Below are positions 48,431-60,100 of a stretch of 64,000 bases of DNA, one piece after another (position 1 is the first letter of the stretch; each line of letters opens with the position of its first letter). Made by a program: the position numbers and the translations under genes. Source of the stretch: Nymphaea colorata (Eukaryota; Streptophyta; Magnoliopsida; Nymphaeales; Nymphaeaceae); assembly GCF_008831285.2 (NCBI RefSeq), contig NC_045149.1, positions 4,517,500 through 4,581,499 on the forward strand, read 5' to 3'. The notes under the pieces are model-generated. The model was not told the origin of the DNA, searched no databases, and saw only the letters and a program-made list of their open reading frames with translations.

Positions 48431-49761
48431 GTACGTCACTACGTTGGTCAAAAGGACTGGGTTTGGTCTTGCCTACATTGGGTTTAAACCAACGTAGGGA
48501 GAGGTTTGACTGTAGTAAGGGCATTTGGTCTTAGTCAAACCATATGTTGCATGATTCAAAATTAATTCATTTCATATGAATGAATGTTCAAAGAGTTTAA
48601 CTAGACCAAGGTTATGGGACTAGGTTCATATGTAGTGGGCTCTGAGACTGGTCTGAAGTAGGCCTTAAAGAATTGAGCTAGGTACGAACTCCATGTCTAA
48701 ATGACCTAGGTTTTTTTTAATCATTTAAAGAAGTTGATTTTTGAAAATATTATGAAATACTATAATTTTATAATGTTTGAAAGCCAAACTGGATTCAAGT
48801 TTTCACATAACTTAGAATGAGAGACACAAGGTATGCTAGTAGGCCGACCCAATCTAGTTTCAGTGCATGTGAGTGCAAGATGGTTCAGTGCGTATTAAAT
48901 AGAAGTGAAATGCATGGCTAAAGAAAGCATAAGAGAAAACTATATTTTATGTGCACCATTTGAATGAGAACTAAATAAGCAAAACCATGAAATTAAAAGA
49001 AAGAGTCAAGGAAGAGAGGGGCAAACCTAACCCCCATGCCTACCCTAAAGACATTAAAATAAATGTAAAACATTTTAAACAACATTATCTAAGGCTAAGA
49101 AAGAAATAAACTAGACTAAACATGTTAGAAGAAAAAAAAAACACCTAAACTAAACATGCCAAAAGCAAAAAACAAAAAGAAAACTAAACTAAACTAAACA
49201 TGCACAAAGAAATGCATTAAATTGTAAAAAATAGGGAAAAAAATTACCTGATGTTGGCAACCTGGCTGAGCCTGCTCCCATGACCCCTACACTAAGCCTG
49301 GTTGGTTCTAGGTTGGGTGCTAATGCAGCACAAACCAAAAATCTAAAAATTTAACTTGTTTTCAAAGAAATCCATTTTTTAGTACCCAGTTAGAATTTTA
49401 CTAACTATTTGGATTTCTTTAAGGAAGTTGTCATTGTGTCGAGGCAAATAGAGTCAGGACCTCTATTTGGAACTAAAAATGTGCACACACTCTCTCCTCT
49501 CTCAACTCAAAACCATATACTTCATGTATTTAAAGTAACTTTGCTCATTGTGATCTTGCCCGTACTCTAAATTCAATTTTGTGAAAAGCCACATATGCAT
49601 GGAAAAGTGTTGATTGATTCTAGATAAAGTATTCGGATTGATATGGAGTGTGGACATGCAAATAAACTTGGTTTTATCTCACTCTATTGGGTTGAGCTCA
49701 AAGTCAGCCCAAACCCCTAAAAATTGGGGAGACAAAGTACTTAGAACTAAATTAACCTCAA
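48431..49761. other. Non-coding DNA, possibly retrotransposon-derived
   Basis: No gene is seen. An A-rich stretch repeats CTAAACTAAACATGC words (about 49100-49210), as also near 17815. No copia LTR or primer-binding site was found before the polyprotein remnant. Confidence 0.4.
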
Positions 49762-52700
49762 ATGGGGATTAATGAACTCACCCATCTCATGCACAAAACT
49801 ATGAAAAGAAGAATAGAAACTTCAACCATAATCATAAAAGTGGTGGAAGAGGAACGTACTATGAGCAAAGGAGACAATAAAGTCATGTGCCCATATTATG
49901 ACAAATCAAGTTACATTGTGAAAATTTGTTTTCAAATAACTCGAAAAAACAGTGATCAGCAGTCTACAAAAATAAGTTTGGGTGCTCCACAAGCCTTCCA
50001 TGCCATTCCTTGTTTAGTTGAAGATTATTCTTGGTACTTTGATTCAATTGCAATGCACCATATTACTAAAAATATTGGTTCTGCTTTTTTTAATTCTTTT
50101 GTGGCTAATTTAAAGCTTTCCAAGGTCCTTCATATTCCTCAAATGGTTAAGAAGCTGCTCTTGGTTCATAAAATTTCTTGTGATAATAATGTTTGTTTTG
50201 AGTTTCATCATAATGGTTATGTTATTAAGGACAAGGTAACTAGGAAGGTATTAAGTCAAGGCATGATTGAGAAATGACTTTACAAAGGTGATGGATTCTA
50301 AAATGACATCAAGCATGAAATGGTGGGAGAGCAAACTTTGGTGGTCGGTGGCATCAATGACTTAGGCAACCTGTTTCCAATATTGTTTAAAGAATTTTGA
50401 CTAGTTTTAATCTTCTAGTTGATAGAAGTAGTAGAGATGTGATTGTGGTGTGTGATGCTTGTAAGTGTGGGAAAAACAGTTTCTTGTTCTACACATATTG
50501 CTGTGAACCATTGGAAATAATTTCCTCTGATGTTTGGGGGATAACCTTGTTATTAATTCTGAAAATGATAAGTATTATGTGCACTTTATGGATGTTATCT
50601 CATGGTACCCATAGGTTTATTTATTTGCTTACAGTTGGATGTTGCCCAAACTTTTAGAATTTTTAAGAACTCTGCTAAAAAAAATTCAAAGGAAAATTAA
50701 GTATCTTCAAACCGATGGAGGTGGACAATATCAAGCTATGAAAGAATTTCTTCAAGAGTATAGTGTAGAAAGACATGTGTTTTGTCCTCACATTCATAAG
50801 CAAAATGGCTCAGTTGAATGTAGGCATCACAACATAGTTGAGACTAGGCTGACTTTAATGAATCAAAGTGATTTGTCGACAACTTTGTGATCACATGTTC
50901 TTTGAACTGTTGTCCATCTTCTTAATCGTGTACTTACTAGTGTCCTCCAATTTCATTCCCATGTGATTTTTTATTTAAATAGAGGCCAAACTCTAAGATG
51001 ATGTGTGCTTTCTGTTGTTCTGCCTATCCTAATTTGCAGCCATATAGATATCACAAGCCGGATTCCAGGTCTACGAGGCATGTTGTTATTCGCCACAACA
51101 ATATACATAAAGGGTACAAGGGTTTGGACCTTGACACACTAACATCCTTATCACTCGTCATGTAGTCTTTGAGGAGACGAGTTTTCTTTGTCTGACCTTA
51201 GTAAGCTTTGTAATGCTAGACAATCACCATGGTTCAAATCCATTCACGTACCTTTTGTGATTGACCAGATGCCCATTGCTGAAAACCATGAACCTAGGGA
51301 CAAGGACGATCAAAGTGTATAGTAGACTTCTTCTCATTAGATTATAATGAAACCCCTTCGATTGAACCCAATAGTCATAGTTTACCTCCTTTCAGGTCTC
51401 ACCACATGGTCACCCGGACACAAGACAGAACTCGGATACCCGAAGTATATCTTGCATCCAAATATTTTCTTCCCACTACATTTGTTGCTAAAACTCACAA
51501 TGTTTTTGAACTACATGCCTTTTATCATGTGGCTCGTTACCCTAATTGGTGTTAAGCTATAAGAGATTGAAGCACTACATAAAAATAACTAGTAAACTCT
51601 CGTAACTACTCATCAAGCATCTCATGTGATTAATTTCAAATGGGTGTTTATAGTTAAATAGAAAGTAGATAGAAGTATAAAAAGGTACAAGGCTACACTC
51701 ATAACCAAAGGGTACAATCAGATGGAGGGCATTGATTATTTTGACACTTTTAGACCTATTATCAATTCTACTACTATTCGGACTATTCTTGTTGTAGCTA
51801 TCTCTTATGAAATACCAGACAATTAGATGTGAACAATGCCTTTTTGCATGTTGAATTGGCTGAACTGATATGTATGATTCAGCCACCTAGTTTTGGGGAC
51901 CTAGCTAAATTGATTCATGTGTACCATGAAAAGAAAGACTTGCATGGTTTAAAATAGGCACCTAGGGCTTGGTGTCAATGCTTGAACAGTATCCGAACAC
52001 AGAAAAGATTTACTGCCTCGTTAACTAAATATACTTTATTTGTTTTCTCTCATGGTAATCTTTTTATATACAATGTGGCATATGTCAAATGATATTTTTA
52101 TTACAGAAAGTTCAGATCAACATATTAATCAGCTTATTGTGGCACTTACTGACAGTCTCTTCTTATGTTTCAACAGAAATATGCATGTGATGTCTTGAAA
52201 TGCACCAATATGATGGGAGCCAAACATATTGCCATGCTAATGTCTGCCACCACCACTTTAGTCAAAGATGGGATCCATTTCAAGATGTGGCATTGTATAG
52301 GCAGACTGTGGAAGCCTTACAGTATCTAACTATAACTCAGCTAGATCTTTCATTTGCTATTTGCTAATTTATGCAAACCCCTTCTCTTGACCATTGGAGC
52401 ATGGTTAAAAGGAATTTACATTATGTTACGGCCACCGTTAACTTCAGATTATTTTTTCCACTAGTAGCAGCTTTCAACTTCATGCATACTCAAATGCAAA
52501 CTGGGCAAGGTGCCCTGGTGATCGAGAATCCACTAGTGGATATGCTGTCTACCTTAATCTCAATCTTATTTCCTGGAGCTTCAAGAAGCAAAGCATCATT
52601 GCTTGCTGGTCAATTGAAGCTGATTTACAGGATTGTGGCGAATATTGGAGAAGTGGCTTTGTGGCTCCCATACTTTCTTCATGATCTTCATGTCATGTAA

Positions 52701-52940
52701 TCATGACCATCCTTTATTTGGTGTGACAATGCTAGTGCCACCTTTATGGCTGCAAACCCTATTCTTCATGAAAGAGTAAGTACATTGAAATGATGTGCAT
52801 TTCATTAAAGACGAAGTGGCAAAACAATTTATTGTTAGACACCTCCCTGCCTCTGACCAACTTGTTGATTCATTCACTAAGGCGTTACCTGAATTATCAT
52901 TTCATCTTGGAAGGTCCAAACTCAAGGTCCTTCCTTGATT
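49762..52940 (+). pseudogene. Copia gag-pol remnant
   Basis: A degenerate knuckle (CPYYDKSSYIVKICF, 49890-49935) is followed by the protease site WYFDSIAMHHIT (50033-50068), where intact elements have DSGA, so the active-site Gly is replaced. Integrase pieces are EPLEIISSDVWG (about 50500-50540) and IKYLQTDGGGQYQAMKEFL with QNGSVECRHHNIVET (50695-50850). Reverse transcriptase pieces are RQLDVNNAFLHGELAELICM (about 51820-51880) and APRAWCQCLNS. RNase H pieces are STSGYAVYLNLNLISW (about 52530) and LPASDQLVDSFTKALPELSF (about 52840-52900). Confidence 0.85.
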
Positions 52941-52958
52941 GTTGAGTTTGAGGGGAGA

Positions 52959-53375
52959 TGTTAATCAAGGAGACAATCACACCACCTCTGCTAGCAAGGA
53001 AAGAGAATTTGCTCGAGAAATCATCTCAGGATTCATCAGCTAATGCGGTATCATTGAAGGCAACAATAACGCATGAGATAGGCAAGCAAGTTGGTGAACC
53101 GATAATGATAAAGGGTGCTACAAGGGAAGTTGATCCTAGTTGTGCACAAAGGAATCTATTCGGATAAATGTAATCATGAATACCTGAAAATAAGGACAGA
53201 AAATCTCCTTCCATCTTTAGCTATAACTTGATTCATTTTTTAGTGGAACTCTCCACCATTGTTATGTGTGATGGAGAGAAAGACCACGGACGTAGGGAAT
53301 ATTTCCCAAACCGCGTTAAACCGTGGCTCTTTCTTCTTATTGTTTTCATTGTTTATGCTCGTTCCTATTAAGCAT
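52959..53375 (+). repeat. Copia 3' LTR (probable)
   Basis: After the purine tract TTGAGGGGAGA the sequence begins TGTTAATCAAGGAGAC, a typical copia LTR start. It ends near TTGTTTATGCTCGTTCCTAT, typical of copia LTR ends. The exact 3' limit is uncertain, and there is no second LTR in the window for comparison. Confidence 0.6.
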
Positions 53376-53613
53376 GCAATGCTGCCAGGAGTTTGAACCA
53401 TTAGTTATTAAGAGAACTGGCAATGATAAATTCTTCCCAAATGAGAAATACTACATACCTATTGACATATCAAATTTAAACCTGTATGCTCAATTACCAC
53501 TTGCATAATTAAGGAATGGCCAAGAGCTTGCACCAAAATGAAGGAGACTGTTTAGAACAAACAAGCAAAAAGGAATGGCTTTAACTTGTAGTTCTATTTA
53601 TATACAGCATCTT

Positions 53614-53616
<3 letters not shown>

Positions 53617-53683
<67 letters not shown>
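53617..53683. repeat. (AT)n microsatellite, 67 bp
   Basis: A pure AT run between the copia LTR and U-box gene 2. The following CACTACAAAAAG at about 53693 looks like a CACTA end but is isolated. Confidence 0.95.
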
Positions 53684-53684
<1 letters not shown>

Positions 53685-53987
53685 GTGATTTAACACTACA
53701 AAAAGCATAAAACTATTATTTAGACATGTACCTATAATTATATCTGTAGGATTAAAGCATACATTCATGTCTCCATGACTGAAGTACTATAAAGCCCACA
53801 ATGGTACTTAAGTTATTCTACTTTCTTCACTACCAACGGTGGTTGGCCTGGTTCTTGTTGCAAGTGTCAACTCCAAGTACACAATAATAGTCTTCAGGGA
53901 TGCCAGGCCTTTCTTTTTCGTTCTTTCCTTTTTTCTCCTTTTTCAATTTACTCAAAGCAAAAGTACCGGTAAGACACCAACAAACTG

Positions 53988-56900
53988 TTAACACTGTTCA
54001 AGCCATTCTTGGATTGCAAACCGAAGCGTGCTATTTGGAGTCAGGTTAAGATGGCTAAGCTTCAAATTGGTCATCGGAGATGTCACATGCCCACCCTCTA
54101 TCCATCCGCGTATTGCATCGCCTTCATAGGTGTAACCATCTGCTGCCACTTGTGGGTCTCTCATAATTTCCTGTTTTGCAGCATGTGTTCATTGAGTTAG
54201 CAACATGTACTGTCCTAGAGTACATGAAAATGTAGGGATGAAGTACCATAGGGTACATGCCTGCAGGATTTGTCGGTATAAAATGTGATATAGAATATTT
54301 ACTGTAATCATAGATCAACACAGTAAAGAATAAATTGCCGAAGAAGTAAGGAGGAAATTAACCAAGGGCTTAGATCAAGTTTCTCAGTTGCCATATTGCT
54401 AAAAAGATTAGGAAATGAAAGAACCAAAAAGATGGTCGGCGAGAGGCCTGAAAATGGTTTATGCATTAACTCATAAACTTTATTGTCCATCTAGAGATTA
54501 GAAAATATTTAGAACAAATTAAGACACTAAGAAGTTCGATAAGAAGAATAGTGTATTTGTTAGCACACCTGTTTCTTAAACATATAGGTTGAAAAATATC
54601 ATAAACAAACCATAATATTGTAGTTATGGACATTATTCATAGTTCTAAGAGTCAAATGTTAGGACAAATATATAACTATTCCAGGTCCCCTAAAACAAAA
54701 ACATAATGTTCTGAAATATGTACTAAAAAAACGTGCATTGAAATGTACTGTTCTTTTTCATCAAATGTTTCAAATGCAAATATTGTAGTTAATATTGAAT
54801 CATAAAATTCAACTAATTGAAGAATCGAATGAGATGATACCGACCCTGAAAATTGGGCAAATGAAATATGTGGGAGGCTGCTTAGCTTCACCAAGTGTTT
54901 GCCCCACAGGCAATGGAAATAGTGAGGCTCTCATTGGCTCCAAGACGCTCCAAACTTCAGACCGTAAATCTGGCCGTCCTTGGCCGTTCACTTTGCAGCA
55001 GTCAAATCCTAGTTTGGCAAGCTGTATGGCCTTAATGAACGGCCAATCGCCGGCAGCCGGATCGATCGATGCTAACAATTCCATAGCAGATTGCATTTTT
55101 TGGATTTCAGCTGCTATCCAGGAAACGGGTTTCCCGGTGAGCAACCGTAAGATGATCATGCCAAAGGAATAGGCATCAGATTCAGGCAATGCTTTCCCTG
55201 TTGCAACAAGTTCAGGGTCTACATATGCAAAGTTCTCCTCATTCCCTGATCCGTCAGCAAAGGTACTGATCCCCACTGGGTTTTCATTGTTGAATAGTCG
55301 ATAAATGCCAACATTGCCAACTTTCGCAAGGAAGTTGGCATCGAGAAAAATATTTGTGGGTTTCAAGTCGCCATGGACGAATCCTGCAGAATGGAGGAAG
55401 AGGAGGGCCGAGCAAATCTCAGCTATGATACGTGTTCGGGTTTGCCATGTGAGAGGTAGCGATCCTCTCTTACATTGCAATCGATCCTCTAGACTACCCT
55501 TTGAGTGGTACTCATAGGCGAGAGCCCGGGGCTCAGAGGACATGCCGATCAAGGTGAGAAGGTGAGGATGCTTCAGTCCGCTGAGAATTTTTACCTGAGA
55601 AAAAGGGGAAAAGAAAGAGAATGTGTTATACAAGACATTGTTGGTATACCACTAATTGATTTGAAGCAAAAGAAGAACCACAGCTAGCTATCGTGCGCTA
55701 GGTCCTCTTCCGACCTACTCCCATTTCTGATAATTCTTTCTAGCAACTGAAGGATATAAAAGAGCAGAAACACCACTAATGAGAGGGGAAGAGGCTTCAC
55801 CTGTTCTTTAAACTCTTCCCCCCCATTCAATCGAAGGCCGTCTTCTTCTTTTAGCATCTTAATGGCAATAGTGGCATGTCCAATTCGGCCTTTGTACACT
55901 GTTCCAAATCGCCCTTCTCTTATTTTTAGTGCAGGATCAAAGTTACCGGTTGCTTCGACCAATGCTGAATGTGTAAACTCACTCAACCACTGCGGTTCTA
56001 CAGAAGTTTCTCCAAAGGACATCTCCTCAGGCTTTCTCTCATCATCATCATTTTGTTGGTGCAACCTCTCCAGCCGCTCAAAAAGCTCTTGATTTAATGC
56101 CTCGAGCAAAGACTTCTGTGACGACATATTTCGAAGTTCCATCTTCATACCTTGCTCCTTCTTTATATGCTTTTCAAGCAGGAGCCTTTTCGCAAGCAAC
56201 AAGTTTTCTGCTTCTCTCCTCTTCTCCTGCTCTCTTTCCAGATAAGCTTTGGTCAGCCTTTCCTGGTAGAAGGAATAGAATATGGGAATTGACATAATCA
56301 TATCAACAAGAATAAACTGATATGGCAAATGCATACTAATATCATGTTAGCATCTTACTTTAAGTATGGCCCTCTTCTTTGAATTCTGTGTCTCTTCCAT
56401 TGCTCTCTTAAATCGATCAAACAATTCTTCCATCTCTTTAAACTCTTCCTGCAACAGGAAATTCTCAAAGCTTTGATACAAGTTTACAAATTTGTTAATT
56501 TTAGGATTATATGCACGACTATATGCACATCTCTAAGGAAGCAGAGTGGTTGTATATATGCATATAAAAACATACACAACTCTGCTCAGAAATCAGAGGT
56601 CCTTGCATGTAAACATTTGTAATAAGATGTCTTTAGTTCTAAATCAAAACTAATTAATGCACATCTGTATCTCAGGTATGTGTCCTCATCCGTATGTACG
56701 AATACATGGTAAATGAGCTGAGCTACTCCCGTTGTGCAACCTCTGTTTTCCTAGTCTTTTTCTTAATTTTATTTTTTTTCACAACCATATTCAGTCTTAG
56801 AATCGAAAAAGACTTGGACATTAGATCTCATTTTGAAAACACACACACATATATATATAAAAGGTGAAATCCTTCGACCATCCAGCCTTCCATTCAATAA

Positions 56901-57097
56901 TCATCGCCTGATATAATGTATTGGGTGGGCGTCATTAAATAGACCACCTAATGCATTTCATCCAGCAGTATAAGTGAGAGGTCAGAAGGTTTCTCGTCCA
57001 AACTCACAAAGAGAAATTTAGAAACCATGTATATGAGAGGTGAAATCCTTCAGACCTCCAACCAACCACTTGATACGGTGTGCTGTGAGAGGCCTGA

Positions 57098-57139
<42 letters not shown>

Positions 57140-60100
57140 TAAATAATTGAGAATGGGGGTGGCTTCGAGAACCTTACGTAATCAGAGGCCTTTCATGCAC
57201 AATCTGATAAGAAAATAAGAGGGAGGGAGGGAGAGAGAGAGAGAGAGAGAATAGTTTAATGATTGAGAATGGGGGTAGCTGCGAGAAGCTTACATCATCA
57301 GAGGCATCAATATCTGCAGTCTGGGCAGAGGCAAATTGATCAACGGCTTGGCCGTCATCTGCAATGGCCGGCTCCTGCTGCTGAATGATTTCTTGGACAA
57401 TTTCGTCGTTCAACGACCGAACCGTCTCCAAGGAGCTACCTGAACTGCTTCGGGACAGGTCCAACCGGTGGTGGGGCCGCTGAGGAGAGAACCAGATGGA
57501 GCTTGGGGAGTTGGGGTGCGCCTGAGAGAAGTACTGCTGGTCCCCGGCCATGGGCAAGTAGGTAGCAGGCAATCTGTTGGAGGAAGCCACGAAGGCCGCC
57601 TCTGGCGAGGAGTCGAGGGATTCGTCGCGGCTGCCGCCGGCGTGGCTACAGTGATGATCGGCGAGGGAGTCGCGGGCGGTGGAGACGAGCCTTCCCTTGC
57701 AGACGAACCATATCTTGCAGGAGGAGGGAGCGCGGAGATTGACGTAAAGGGCCTTCTTGGAGGTTGGCACATTCATACCTCTCTGCAGCCTGTTGTCATC
57801 ATCCACATAATTTAGGCCAAACTGGCTTGTTACCATCACATAACGTCAGCTTGACTTTTTTGTTGCAAGAATGTTAATTTGATCGTGAAAGAGAAGTCAA
57901 AAAGTGTATTTTTTCTTTTGTTCCTGAGAATGCACGCCGGATCTTGTCAGCGATAACAAGAAACTTACGTTTATCTCGATCCGCTTTTTCTATAGTTGCC
58001 AAGTTATTTTACTACTCTCACGACCAACTTGACATCAATATTTATTTCTTCTATGCATAAGATACTATAAATAAGGTAACATAACTAGTTACCTTCTACC
58101 TGAGAAAAAAATGGTCAAATTAACCTTAAAAATTTTACGGGAGGTTTCAGAAATATCAAGCTCTTTATTGGACTCTGGGCAAAAAGCTCCCTCTTTGAGG
58201 GCACGTAGTGGTACATAATATGCATTATACAAAGAGAAGGCGATGATATATGGTTACAGAATGCATGTTCATCTCTAATTGAGGAATTTGACATGCTTCT
58301 TTATAGTATAATTTACTATACGCATAAATGGATGAAAAGAAATTCCCAAAGGTCATAATGAATTAGTGATGAAATATTTTGTAAGCCTCACCTCATTTAT
58401 CCAAAATTTAAGCATTTTATTAATGTAATGCTTTTTACCATTGAGGCAAATAAGCGTGATGAGCGGTTTAAGATGAACCTAAGATCGGTTGTGGAAGATA
58501 TAGCACGTACGTAAATCTTTCATTAAATTGTTAACTTAAAAGGGAGTGCTTGGATGACAATCTCATCTAACTCAGTTTTGTGAAAACTTGGTTTTATAAA
58601 AACCAATTTTTGAATGAGTTTTGAAAGAATGAAAGGTTAGTTGGTTTGTTTGGGTAACACGTATACTACTCAAAACCTGATCTTTTATCAATAATTTGAG
58701 GGGGAGGTCAGGTTTTTCATTGACTCGATCAAAACTGGATTTGAGGAGAACCTAGTTTTGATGGGACTCAAACACTCTAGAAACCTTGTTTTGAAGGCAA
58801 AAACTAGGTTTTGCCTTCAATATCATCCAAACGCCCCCAAAAAGACATCCAGCAAAAGCTGATCAGGGTACTTAATTTCTTATCGAGTGTTTGACCTACC
58901 CAACTGGCTAGGTAGCGTGTCAGAGGCTTCATATCCTGTAGATTTTCTCCGGATAATCTCTTGTGGGCTTTCACAAATTTAGTCGTCCAGACATAATGAA
59001 TTGAAGGGCTTCACCTCCATAAGGCATAAACCCTACACCAAGTTTCGGTGGACACTGAGCCGGGTGTCTGACCCGTACTCGGCATATGGGCCCTAATTGG
59101 TTAATTGGGTCCGGGTTAGTGCGGTGATTGGCTGTGGTCCACCAGCTTTTAGACGGCAGGAGTCTTAGTTTTTCCTCAAATTTTAAAAACTTTAAAAATT
59201 TATATGTAAATCTAAAAATTTTTAATTACATATATATATACATATATATATATGATGGTATTTCCTAGCCTCTTTCTCTAGTGTAGATATCGACCTAAAC
59301 CTGATCACTCATTATTTGGATAGATGGGAGAAGCTGTCACCTGATTAGTTGAATCAGGCTTGGTTAATAGGATTCGAGCTGGGTTTTAAGTATTGGGGTG
59401 AGCCTGAACCCATGCCTGAGTTTCAAGTGTCGGTCCCACCCTAACCCGACTCCTTATCTGGTTGATGCCCATATTTAATTGAAGAGGACACTAATCCAAT
59501 CTCTTTAAGGGCACTTTTATATATAAACATCTAAATATATTAAATTATTAATATAAAAATAAATAAATTTATGAGATTGTGTGGCAGCTACCAATCGAAT
59601 ATTCTAAATTATTTTTCTTGATCGGAGTTTTGTTAAGGCTTTCATGCTTAAAACGAGAACGACTTCAACGCCTGCGACCGGCCATTCAACGGAATGTGGA
59701 CCCGCCAAACGAGGGGCTTTATTGTTTTTTTTTTCATAAAAGGAAGGGCTTTGTTGTCCTTTTCCAAAAAGGGCAGGAGTGCCGATTTTTTTCCAAAAAA
59801 AAAGTAATTTTTTTGTTACTTTATATTTTCAAGTTTTTTTAAAGAATTTTTTATATATATATTTAATTGTAATAAATATTATAATTATATATAAAAATAA
59901 AAAAATTATTGGGTCCACCCAGCCCAGCCCGGCCCGATCAATGGACTGGCTCAGTAATTGATTGGGTGAGCCCGGTATCCTTTTTTCTATCTATGCCCGA
60001 ACTTGAATACTGCCCAGGCTCATCTCCAACCAAAATTTTTAACTCGGTTAGTAGATGGTAACCAGAATGACAGTCATACTGTGTAAGGCGAAAAATAGGT

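Larger units (their letters stand above)
49762..53375 (+). mobile_element. Decayed, 5'-truncated Ty1/copia retrotransposon
   Basis: Remnants follow copia order: zinc knuckle, protease, integrase, reverse transcriptase, RNase H, purine-rich tract and an LTR. The 5' LTR and most of gag are absent. Stops and frame changes break every domain. Confidence 0.85.

Noticed and set aside
53692-53705. CACTACAAAAAG just after the (AT)n run
   Set aside because: Isolated; the following sequence lacks the repeated subterminal words expected of a CACTA end.
57410-57815. Long frames overlapping the Ser-rich exon of U-box gene 2 in other frames and on the plus strand
   Set aside because: Shadows of a GC-rich coding exon whose correct frame is fixed by splicing and homology to gene 1.
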